A stretch of DNA of 6,462 nucleotides from Chlamydiales bacterium (GTDB taxonomy: Bacteria; Chlamydiota; Chlamydiia; Chlamydiales; Criblamydiaceae): the NCBI GenBank assembly GCA_024233575.1, contig JACKPN010000028.1:1-6462 (forward strand), given 5' to 3'. This document shows positions 1 through 5,731 of the stretch, one piece after another. A program made the translations under genes and the position numbers. The first letter of the stretch is position 1. The number at the start of each line of letters is the position of its first letter. The notes under the pieces are model-generated. The model did no database searches. It was not told the DNA's origin and was given only the letters and a program-made list of their open reading frames with translations.

Positions 1-2
1 AG

Positions 3-428
3 GCGTCAAAGGAAGCCTCCTATGGGGTGATCCCGATCAGAAAGAAGAATGGTGTGTGGCAGGTACTGGTAATCAAGCATCAGTCGGGGGATCACTGGTC
101 GTTTCCAAAGGGACATGCCATAGAAGGCGAGACGCCAAAAGAAGCGGCTGTCCGCGAGCTAAAAGAGGAGACAGGGCTTTCTGTTAAGCGTTTCCTGTCT
201 GAAGAGCCGCTTGAAGAGAGCTATATCTTTGAGCGAGGAGACAGGCCGATCAATAAAAAGGTGACCTATTTTCTGGGAGAGATCAATGGTGAAGTCTACC
301 TCCAGGAAGAGGAGATTAGCGGAGGCAAGTGGGTACCGTTGTACGAGGCAGACGCACATGTCACTTATGAAGAGTCCAAATCTATCTGTCTAAGGTTGAT
401 GGAAATTTTTCAGGGCATGGATTATTAG
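3..428 (+). CDS. Nudix hydrolase, Ap4A-hydrolase-like (5'-truncated by window edge)
   Basis: Probable bis(5'-nucleosyl)-tetraphosphatase-type Nudix enzyme, a cytosolic hydrolase that cleaves nucleoside diphosphates linked to another moiety. The full Nudix box GX5EX7REUXEEXGU is present at nt 111-179: it starts GHAIEGE and ends RELKEETGL, with every catalytic Glu kept. Upstream lies FPKGH, and the C-terminal part has the WVPL..A...TYEESK pattern I associate with Ap4A hydrolases. The reading frame is open to the left edge and reads ASKEASYGVIPIRKK. The SYGVIPI strand belongs to the fold, so the true start lies outside the window and the GTG at 27 is only an internal Val codon. It ends TAG, 3 nt before the channel gene, which suggests one transcript. 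The Nudix fold is certain; Ap4A specificity is inferred from similarity and could instead be another dinucleotide or NDP-X substrate. Confidence 0.9.
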   Translation, partial: ASKEASYGVIPIRKKNGVWQVLVIKHQSGDHWSFPKGHAIEGETPKEAAVRELKEETGLSVKRFLSEEPLEESYIFERGDRPINKKVTYFLGEINGEVYLQEEEISGGKWVPLYEADAHVTYEESKSICLRLMEIFQGMDY

Positions 429-431
429 CGT

Positions 432-1232
432 ATGGCTAAATCGAGTCGACTAGAAAAGTTCCGGAACTACTGTGATCAGATGCTCAATTTTGAGAGAACA
501 GCCTATGGACGCGCCTATGCTGTTGTGATGGCGCTGCTTGTTCTGATCATCTGCGCTAACTTCGTCATTGAAACATACCCGATATCTTCTCAACTGTATG
601 ACTGGTTGAGGCTCAGCGACCGCCTAATTTCTGTAATTTTTCTTTTTGATTACCTTCTCCGCTGGTGGGTGAAACGATTCGATTGGCGTTATCCCTTTAC
701 CCCGATGGCGATTGTCGACTTAGTTTCAATCTTACCGCTGTTTTTTTCAGGAATGCATTGGCAGTTTGTTCGTGTGCTGCGGATATTTCGGATTCTGCGT
801 CTTCTACGCATGTTTAAAGACAAAGGGGCCTTCTTCGGACAGATCACGGAACTCCGTTTGCGGATCCTTAAGATCTTGTTCACCTTGTTCTGCCTGCTCT
901 TTGTCTCATCAGGATTGATGTATGAAGTCGAGCAAGATACATTTCCCAATTTTTTTGATGCTTTCTATTTCTCTATTGTCACCCTGACTACGGTAGGGTA
1001 TGGCGATGTTGTACCTTTGTCGCTGGAAGGGAAGTTTATTGCGATTCTCATGATCGTCAGCGGTGTGCTTTTGATTCCTTGGCAGCTGATGGGATTGGCG
1101 CGCATTTTAGTTGGGGACATTCATAAACGTGATGTTGAGTGCCCGAAGTGCGGTTTTAATATTCATGATATCGACGCCAAGCATTGCAAGGTATGCGGTG
1201 AGCTATTGCCAAAGGAGGATGCACGTGGGTGA
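432..1232 (+). CDS. Voltage-gated potassium channel with C-terminal zinc ribbon
   Basis: Inner-membrane six-helix ion channel of the Kv type, 266 aa. Likely segments: S1 about 28-48, S2 62-80, S3 92-106, S4 110-128, S5 143-165, pore helix 173-186 and S6 200-228. S4 carries Arg at every third position (R114, R117, R120, R123, R126), the classical voltage-sensor pattern. The filter reads TTVGYGD (186-192), the K+ selectivity signature. After S6 a short cytosolic tail has C237-x2-C240-x11-C252-x2-C255, a probable zinc ribbon. The ATG at 432 follows the Nudix stop by 3 nt. The only upstream SD-like sequence is a weak AGGG about 16 nt away, so translation may rely on coupling to the Nudix gene. 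The stop overlaps the next gene by 8 nt. K+ selectivity is well supported by the filter. The role of the zinc tail (assembly, or metal or redox sensing) is unknown. No TrkA-N/RCK domain is present. Confidence 0.93.
   Translation: MAKSSRLEKFRNYCDQMLNFERTAYGRAYAVVMALLVLIICANFVIETYPISSQLYDWLRLSDRLISVIFLFDYLLRWWVKRFDWRYPFTPMAIVDLVSILPLFFSGMHWQFVRVLRIFRILRLLRMFKDKGAFFGQITELRLRILKILFTLFCLLFVSSGLMYEVEQDTFPNFFDAFYFSIVTLTTVGYGDVVPLSLEGKFIAILMIVSGVLLIPWQLMGLARILVGDIHKRDVECPKCGFNIHDIDAKHCKVCGELLPKEDARG
1213..1218 (+). promoter_or_regulatory. Shine-Dalgarno that fixes the phosphatase start
   Basis: AGGAGG lies inside the last codons of the channel gene, 6 nt before GTG 1225. The in-frame ATG at 1219 abuts the motif with no spacer, so GTG 1225 is the better start. 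Confidence 0.75.
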
Positions 1233-1785
1233 TCTTTATATATGTCGGCATGGTGAAACCGAATGGTCATTGTCAGGACAGCATACCGGCATAACTGATC
1301 TGCCGCTGACGGAGAATGGCGTAAGGCAGGCGCAAGAGCTTGCTGAAAAAATAAGAGGGCATCACTTTGCCAAAGTATTCACAAGCCCTTTAATGCGCGC
1401 TAAGCATACTTGCGAGATTTGTGGATTTCCGCACGCTTCGATTGACGAGGACCTTTTTGAATGGCGCTATGGTGACTATGAAGGAAAAAAGACTTCAGAA
1501 ATCAGGGATACCGTTCCCGGATGGAATATTTTCGACAACGGCGCTCCGAACGGCGAAACCCCGCAACAGATTAGTGACCGTGCTGATCGTATGATTAGAA
1601 AGATTCGTACTATCGATGGAGATGTGGCGATCTTTTCCAGCGGCCATTTTTCTCGCGCTCTTGCTGCGCGATGGCTAGGTTTTCCTGTAACATTGGGAAA
1701 ACACTTGATTCTGTCGACGGCAACGTTGTCGATTTTAGGCTATGAGAGGGAAAACCCCGCGATCAAGCAATGGAATGCTAGATGA
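1225..1785 (+). CDS. Histidine phosphatase (phosphoglycerate mutase superfamily)
   Basis: Cytosolic phosphatase of the histidine phosphatase (PGM-like) superfamily, 186 aa from GTG 1225. The catalytic RHGET motif is at residues 8-12, with H9 the phosphorylated nucleophile. R58 (TSPLMRA) should bind phosphate, E79 in FEWRYGDYEG is the likely acid/base, and H141 in SSGHFSR is the second catalytic His, so all key residues are present. The stretch from RHGETEWSLSGQHTG to LPLTE, followed by WRYGDYEG, W-N-I and NGET, resembles yeast SHB17 (sedoheptulose-1,7-bisphosphatase) and related bacterial sugar-phosphate phosphatases more than glycolytic mutase, as I recall those sequences. The actual substrate is uncertain. 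The start overlaps the channel stop by 8 nt, implying translational coupling. The 3' end overlaps the convergent AbiEii-like gene by 8 nt. An ATG at 1219 and an open frame back to 1111 also exist, but the SD spacing favours 1225. Confidence 0.9.
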   Translation: MGDLYICRHGETEWSLSGQHTGITDLPLTENGVRQAQELAEKIRGHHFAKVFTSPLMRAKHTCEICGFPHASIDEDLFEWRYGDYEGKKTSEIRDTVPGWNIFDNGAPNGETPQQISDRADRMIRKIRTIDGDVAIFSSGHFSRALAARWLGFPVTLGKHLILSTATLSILGYERENPAIKQWNAR

Positions 1786-2485
1786 ATGCAATTCTATTTA
1801 CAGCTTCATGAAGAAGAACGCTAGACCATGATTCCGCCATATTGGGATTGAGTGCTTTCAGCTCTTGTAAATCACAGTGTTCGACCTTGCCAAGAAGTGC
1901 TTCCTTCACTTTAGTACCGTCCATGGAAAATCGCTGTTCAACTTTCTCAGAAGGAATCGAAGCGTTTTTTCTAACAAGCCAAGCGAGCTCGTACCAATCA
2001 CGCGCTTTGCCTTCTTGAAGCACCTTGTGGATTGTCATAAGGAGCAGATCAGCGATGGAGCTGCTTTTGATGGAAAAAGGGATTGGCTGCAGCAGCAGTT
2101 TCGCTGACGTCTCAAAACGGAATTGGGGCTGTGTTTCAAGCTTCATCGGCGAATGTATCTGTTCGCCCCTTGGAGATGTCACAATCATTGTTGGTGCGAA
2201 GACAACATCGCACCCATAGCTGTTAAGTTCGGTTTTGATGCCTCGCAGATAGGGGGCGGTCTTGAAATTTGGCGAGGGCTTCAGTGTTGAGAAGGTCATC
2301 CGTTCGCAAAAAAGATCGATTCCATGAGCATGCCGTAGTGCGGTGTCTCCAGTGCACAGGCCTTTTTCGAAGAATTTTGCCCTCCATAATCCTAGGAGAA
2401 TAATTTTTTGGATCGTGTCCCTGACTACTGATGGGGCGTTATGAGGAGAAACCTCTTGTAACATCTGCGCTAATGCTTCACTCAT
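1778..2485 (-). CDS. AbiEii-family toxin-like protein with degenerate active site
   Basis: Member of the AbiEii/DUF1814 nucleotidyltransferase family, the toxin partner of type IV (AbiE) toxin-antitoxin systems; 235 aa. Family features visible are the helical lead-in IILLGLWRAKFFEKG (28-42), GDTALRHAHG (46-55) in place of the usual GGTALR..YG, and RDWYELAW (162-169) near the C-terminal side. In active members the segment after GGTALR reads about RFSEDLDFSL and supplies metal-binding aspartates. Here the gap-free equivalent is LFCERMTFSTL, so both Asp positions are Arg and Thr (R62, T64). The later E-x-D segment looks like KLETQ (115-119), and the usual GK..A site looks like MTIHK (150-154). 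The central part also seems shorter than in relatives. The frame is intact and has a strong SD, so it is probably translated but catalytically impaired. It could be a decaying toxin or a repurposed binding protein. Family assignment is by recall; inactivity is inferred. Confidence 0.8.
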   Translation of the reverse strand: MSEALAQMLQEVSPHNAPSVVRDTIQKIILLGLWRAKFFEKGLCTGDTALRHAHGIDLFCERMTFSTLKPSPNFKTAPYLRGIKTELNSYGCDVVFAPTMIVTSPRGEQIHSPMKLETQPQFRFETSAKLLLQPIPFSIKSSSIADLLLMTIHKVLQEGKARDWYELAWLVRKNASIPSEKVEQRFSMDGTKVKEALLGKVEHCDLQELKALNPNMAESWSSVLLHEAVNRIAFI

Positions 2486-2497
2486 TTTTACCCTCCC
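2486..2497 (-). promoter_or_regulatory. Shine-Dalgarno of AbiEii-like gene, nested in the antitoxin stop
   Basis: On the minus strand the last antitoxin codons, ATG GGA GGG TAA, provide GGAGG 6 nt before the toxin ATG (2485). The two genes are 2 nt apart. Ribosomes ending on the antitoxin therefore finish over the toxin start, which predicts translational coupling. Confidence 0.75.
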
Positions 2498-3111
2498 ATC
2501 GCTTTTGCTAACAGGGTGACGGTAGGATTACTGTACGCGGTGGCAATTTCACGCATCCGTGCGGTATCAAGGTTATTGAACGCATTGAGATCGATGCGCA
2601 GCTGATGCCCTATATATTCGACGATATCGGTAGTGCTTTTTAGCTCTTTTTCTTTGGCAAGGAGGTCTGCCAGTGCCTTTTCCGGCGATGCAATCATGCA
2701 AAAGCGATTATTGTCGATCTGAGTATGCAGCACACCTACGGTATACTTTTTTTGATGCAAATGCTGATAGATGAATTTCCCTGCTGGTGTTTTGAACTCT
2801 TTGTTTCGCTCTGTCGTCATGCTAGTCACTTCCTCACGGCGATTAGGAATCAGGCCGTGATATGCAAGGGCATATTCCATCGAAATATATGAAGGACCGT
2901 AGATGAGGTTAGCAAGGACAGGAACAGAGTAGGCTCCCTTTTGCAACTTCGGGCCAAAGACATAAATACCCTTTTTGATGCGCGTAATGAAGCCGTCTCG
3001 CATCAGCTGCGTGACTTTATCACGCGGTTTGCGATATTCTTTCAGGCTTTCCATCAGAAGGTTATAGTCAAACTCTTCAATGGGAAGTTGCTCGCGTAGA
3101 GTCTCTATCAT
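2488..3111 (-). CDS. AbiEi-family antitoxin / transcriptional regulator (type IV TA)
   Basis: Likely AbiEi-type antitoxin, 207 aa. In known AbiE systems this protein represses its own promoter and counteracts AbiEii without stable complex formation. Residues about 15-52 form a short winged helix, with YRKPRDKVTQLMRDGFITR followed by IKKGIYVFG. The larger C-terminal domain contains LANLIYGPSYISMEYAL (66-82), HGLIPNRREEVTSMTT (85-100), TPAGKFIYQHL (108-118) and ASPEKALADLL (141-151), the pattern I know from AbiEi proteins. No degeneration is visible, unlike its partner. The ATG at 3111 is chosen because AAAGGG lies 6 nt upstream. An in-frame TTG at 3159 would add 16 residues but has AGGG directly against it. 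It is the first gene of the pair, followed after 2 nt by the AbiEii-like gene, and starts 67 nt after the same-strand MBL gene. Confidence 0.85.
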   Translation of the reverse strand: MIETLREQLPIEEFDYNLLMESLKEYRKPRDKVTQLMRDGFITRIKKGIYVFGPKLQKGAYSVPVLANLIYGPSYISMEYALAYHGLIPNRREEVTSMTTERNKEFKTPAGKFIYQHLHQKKYTVGVLHTQIDNNRFCMIASPEKALADLLAKEKELKSTTDIVEYIGHQLRIDLNAFNNLDTARMREIATAYSNPTVTLLAKAMGG

Positions 3112-3178
3112 GGGTCGCCCTTTTTTCTTCAACCTAGCTTGCGACACAGTAAAAAGCAACCCTATATGTCCAGAATTA
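3112..3178 (-). promoter_or_regulatory. Leader of the AbiE pair, possible weak promoter/operator
   Basis: This 67-nt gap separates the MBL stop from the antitoxin start. On the minus strand it holds a poor promoter candidate, TTGCTT - 17 nt - TAGGTT (3 of 6 matches each), and two near-identical short words, TAGGGTTG (about 3157-3164) and TAGGTTG (about 3130-3136). It also has a TTGC...GCAA pair and a purine run before the SD. AbiEi proteins are known to autoregulate, so an operator here is plausible, but no strong palindrome is seen. Read-through from the MBL gene is equally possible, since I see no terminator. Confidence 0.3.
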
Positions 3179-3832
3179 TTATAAGATTCCCTTCTCGCGA
3201 CGAACTTCTTTCCAAACAGACTTCAGGGCAAGAAATTCATCTAAGTCTTTGCAACAGAGGAATGCATTTGTTGCAGCTTCCATAGCTAAAGTCGAAGAGG
3301 GGCGGCAACCATAGTCGTGACCGGGCCAGACGGTAGACTCTGGAGGCAATTCTTTAAGTATCCTTTGAAGGCTATGCCATTCCGTTGTGGCATTTTCTAC
3401 CGAACGGGTGATGCCCACCTTGCCGACAAAGAGAATGTCACCAGTAATAGCTACCTGAAAGTCAGGATTATAGATAACAAGATGGTCAGGACAGTGCCCA
3501 GGAGTATGGAGGAATTGCAGCTTCCAGGTTCCGACCATCAGTTCATCCTTATCCTGAACACCTATATCATAAGGAATAGCAGATTCGTGATAAGCAACGA
3601 CTTTTGCTCCTGTCACTGCTTTGGCAGCGTCATTGCCATTGACGTGGTCGTGGTGACTGTGAGTGTTGATAATGTAACGCACTTCCATGCCTTGTGCGGC
3701 AGCGCGGTCAATGAGGCGGTCGGGGTCATAAGAAGGATCGATGATCGCTGCTTCCCCCTGATCTCTATCGCCGATGAGATAGCCTAGGTTTTTGTCTCCT
3801 CCCAACTGAACCTGTTCAAAAATAAATCGCAT
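3179..3832 (-). CDS. MBL-fold metallo-hydrolase (glyoxalase II / ETHE1-like)
   Basis: Metallo-beta-lactamase-fold hydrolase, 217 aa, cytosolic (no signal peptide). All metal ligands of the glyoxalase II group are visible: H58-x-H60-x-D62-H63 in THSHHDH, H113 in HTPGH, D132 in TGDILF, and H172 in PGHDYG. The PGHDYG..PSST ending is typical of glyoxalase II/persulfide-dioxygenase-like proteins. At 217 aa it is shorter than classical glyoxalase II (about 250 aa), so the C-terminal glutathione-binding part is reduced. Hydroxyacylglutathione hydrolase is the usual automatic name, but a thioesterase or sulfur dioxygenase activity is equally possible. The ATG at 3832 has AGGA 4 nt upstream. The gene is divergent from fadD across a shared control region and points towards the AbiE pair. 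Confidence 0.88.
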   Translation of the reverse strand: MRFIFEQVQLGGDKNLGYLIGDRDQGEAAIIDPSYDPDRLIDRAAAQGMEVRYIINTHSHHDHVNGNDAAKAVTGAKVVAYHESAIPYDIGVQDKDELMVGTWKLQFLHTPGHCPDHLVIYNPDFQVAITGDILFVGKVGITRSVENATTEWHSLQRILKELPPESTVWPGHDYGCRPSSTLAMEAATNAFLCCKDLDEFLALKSVWKEVRREKGIL

Positions 3833-3887
3833 AAAATCCTACTTGTGAGTTGTTTATTGTCATTTAAGATGAAAAAATCAAAAAAAT

Positions 3888-3893
3888 ACTATA
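3888..3893 (-). promoter_or_regulatory. Candidate -10 box for the MBL gene
   Basis: The minus strand reads TATAGT (5 of 6 matches), with CTTACT 17 nt upstream as a weak -35. It overlaps the fadD -10, so the two promoters may compete for polymerase. Confidence 0.3.
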
Positions 3894-3895
3894 AT
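3890..3895 (+). promoter_or_regulatory. Candidate -10 box for the fadD operon
   Basis: A perfect TATAAT lies about 70 nt before the fadD ATG. No good -35 sits 16-18 nt upstream; the nearest likeness, TTGTCA at 3857-3862, is 27 nt away and too far. The promoter may therefore need an activator or tolerate a weak -35. Confidence 0.5.
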
Positions 3896-3936
3896 AAGTG
3901 TGGGTGTATTAGTAAGAAAAATATTAAAATTTGGTA

Positions 3937-3952
3937 AAGATCGCAAGGTCTT
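3937..3952 (+). other. Small GCAA-tetraloop hairpin in the fadD leader
   Basis: AAGATC-GCAA-GGTCTT can fold into a 6-bp stem (one T-G wobble) closed by a C-G pair around a GNRA tetraloop. It ends 4 nt before the AGGAGG Shine-Dalgarno (3957-3962). It is too short for a terminator and has no T run after it. It could tune mRNA stability or ribosome access. Confidence 0.35.
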
Positions 3953-3967
3953 GTCGAGGAGGAATTC

Positions 3968-5731
3968 ATGGGACCGTTCAAAACGATGGCTGATGTGATT
4001 GACCATATTCAGGCAAATTACACTTGTTCAGAAGTATTGAATTATCAGAGAAATGGTGGATGGGAGACCCTATCAACGCAAGAATTTGTTGACGAAGTGA
4101 AGTATCTGACGTTGGGGTTGCGGCTTCTTGGCGTGAAAAAAGGCGATAAAGTGGGGATCCTGGCAGGATCATCACCACGATGGACAATCGCCGACATCGC
4201 GATCATTATGGCAGGGGGCATTACCGTTCCGCTTTTCGCGACGATCTCCAATGAAAATTTTGTCTATGAAGTAAATCAAACCAATATTAAAACGCTTTTT
4301 ATCGCCGGAGAAGAACAGTGGGAGATGTTCGGTAAGCACTCTGATCTTTTCGATAATGCAATCAGTCTATACGATTCATCGAACGATCACAAAGCATACA
4401 CTTATGATGAAATTATCGAACAGGGCAAGGGGCTTGATGAGCGTGAGCCTGAGCTTTATACGTTATTGAAGCAGGAACAGGATACTAACGACCTTGCTTC
4501 CATCGTCTATACAAGCGGAAGTACGGGTGTACCAAAAGGGGTGATGCTAAGCCAGTATAACCTAGTCGGCATGCTGCATAGTGATCCGTTTGGTTGGAAC
4601 CGGCACAAGGACCGCTATCTAAACCTTCTTCCTACAGCCCATATTTTTGCTCGAGCGCTTAATTTGATCATGGTTTCGTGGGGTATCCCTGTTTATTATG
4701 TCAGCGATATCTCCAGGACCGGAGATGCCTGCCGCGAAGTGAAGCCTACGTTGGCGATCGTCGTGCCGCGGATCCTGGAAAAAATTTACGCGAAGATGGT
4801 CGCGAATGTGCATGAAGCGCCTTTCTTGAAGCGGACTATTGGCCAATGGGCTTTTGATCTGGCAAATGCCGATAATCATGATGGTGTGATGAAGCAGATG
4901 CAGAGGACGGTCGCTGATAAATTGGTCTATTCGCATTTGAGAGACGCCCTGGGCGGCCAGTTTCGATTGATCATTTCCGGCGGCGCAGCTTTGAATCCTC
5001 ATTTGAATCACTTTTTTAATTATGTCGGCATTCCTATCTATGAAGGCTGGGGTTTGACTGAAGCGGCAACAGTAACATGCAATCGATTTGCTAATAATAA
5101 GATCGGCACAATTGGTTTGCCTTTCGAGCAAATGGAAGTGAAGATCGGCGATCATGAAGAGATTCTTGTCAGAGGGCCGATCGTGATGACCGGCTATTAC
5201 AAAAATCCTGAAGCCACAGCGCAAACGCTCGATGCTGAAGGCTGGCTGCATACCGGCGACCGGGGAGCAATCGATGCAGATGGGTTTGTAAAAATCTATG
5301 GAAGGATCAAAGAACTGTACAAAACATCGACGGGCGAATATATCGCTCCTGTGCCGATAGAACAGCAGCTTTGCAAGTCGCACCTTATCGATATGGCGAT
5401 GGTCGTTGCCGATGGAAAAAAATTTGCATCATGTCTGCTCTTTCCCGATTTCGATGTATTGAAAAAAATGAAAAAAGCGCATGGTAAGGAAAGAATGTCC
5501 GATGAGGACTTCCTCCATAGCGACTATATCAAAAAAGAGATGAGAAAAATCCTTAAAGACCTTAACAAAAATCTCAACCACTGGGAAGAGATTGTCGAAT
5601 ACCGCTTTGTTCCGAACGCACCATCGATTGAAGGCGGCGAGTTGACGCCGACGATGAAGATCCGACGAGAAGTGGTACTCAAAAAATATCATGACCTAAT
5701 TCAATCGATGTATCCTGAGGAGGCAGCATGA
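3968..5731 (+). CDS. fadD: Long-chain fatty acid-CoA ligase (AMP-forming)
   Basis: Acyl-CoA synthetase of the ANL (AMP-binding) superfamily, 587 aa, a normal length. It activates fatty acids to acyl-CoA via acyl-AMP, at the inner face of the membrane. Motifs in order: phosphate loop YTSGSTGVPKG (181-191), YEGWGLTE (358-365), HTGD with D431 for ribose binding, hinge GRIKEL (445-450) followed by TSTGEYIAPVPIEQ (454-467), and C-terminal TPTMKIRR with catalytic K564. All key residues are present. The style, with KEL-x-x-TSTGE and a late TPT-x-K, matches long-chain enzymes (bacterial FadD15/eukaryotic ACSL-like) rather than acetyl-CoA synthetases. The ATG at 3968 has a perfect AGGAGG 5 nt upstream. 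The stop overlaps the thiolase start (ATGA), placing both in one beta-oxidation operon. Chain-length preference cannot be read from sequence. The gene symbol denotes function, not proven orthology to E. coli fadD. Confidence 0.92.
   Translation: MGPFKTMADVIDHIQANYTCSEVLNYQRNGGWETLSTQEFVDEVKYLTLGLRLLGVKKGDKVGILAGSSPRWTIADIAIIMAGGITVPLFATISNENFVYEVNQTNIKTLFIAGEEQWEMFGKHSDLFDNAISLYDSSNDHKAYTYDEIIEQGKGLDEREPELYTLLKQEQDTNDLASIVYTSGSTGVPKGVMLSQYNLVGMLHSDPFGWNRHKDRYLNLLPTAHIFARALNLIMVSWGIPVYYVSDISRTGDACREVKPTLAIVVPRILEKIYAKMVANVHEAPFLKRTIGQWAFDLANADNHDGVMKQMQRTVADKLVYSHLRDALGGQFRLIISGGAALNPHLNHFFNYVGIPIYEGWGLTEAATVTCNRFANNKIGTIGLPFEQMEVKIGDHEEILVRGPIVMTGYYKNPEATAQTLDAEGWLHTGDRGAIDADGFVKIYGRIKELYKTSTGEYIAPVPIEQQLCKSHLIDMAMVVADGKKFASCLLFPDFDVLKKMKKAHGKERMSDEDFLHSDYIKKEMRKILKDLNKNLNHWEEIVEYRFVPNAPSIEGGELTPTMKIRREVVLKKYHDLIQSMYPEEAA

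Larger units (their letters stand above)
3833..3967. promoter_or_regulatory. AT-rich divergent control region between MBL gene and fadD
   Basis: This is the only sizeable intergenic stretch (135 nt). It contains the start regions of two divergent genes, long A and T runs, a consensus -10 on the plus strand and overlapping -10-like words on the minus strand. No clear operator palindrome was found, in particular no obvious FadR-type site. Confidence 0.65.

Noticed and set aside
27..29. GTG as the start of the Nudix gene
   Set aside because: The frame is open to the window edge and encodes the family's first strand (SYGVIPI) through this codon, so the gene is truncated rather than starting here.
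1111..1224. N-terminal extension of the phosphatase
   Set aside because: These codons overlap the channel's zinc-ribbon coding frame, and the RHG motif would sit far from the N-terminus. The SD supports GTG 1225.
1765..1800. Terminator between the convergent genes
   Set aside because: Only short GAATGC direct repeats are present; no stable GC stem with a T run on either strand.
3112..3159. TTG start for the antitoxin
   Set aside because: Its upstream AGGG has no spacer, and the added residues (LFTVSQARLKKKGRP) are not family-like; ATG 3111 has a properly spaced SD.
3317..3787. 156-codon plus-strand open frame across the MBL gene
   Set aside because: Antisense to a gene with all its metal ligands; the translation shows no family features.
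4619..5383. 254-codon open frame on the minus strand inside fadD
   Set aside because: It lies wholly antisense to a clear acyl-CoA synthetase, its translation is rich in Cys, His and Arg with no recognisable domain, and no SD was evident.
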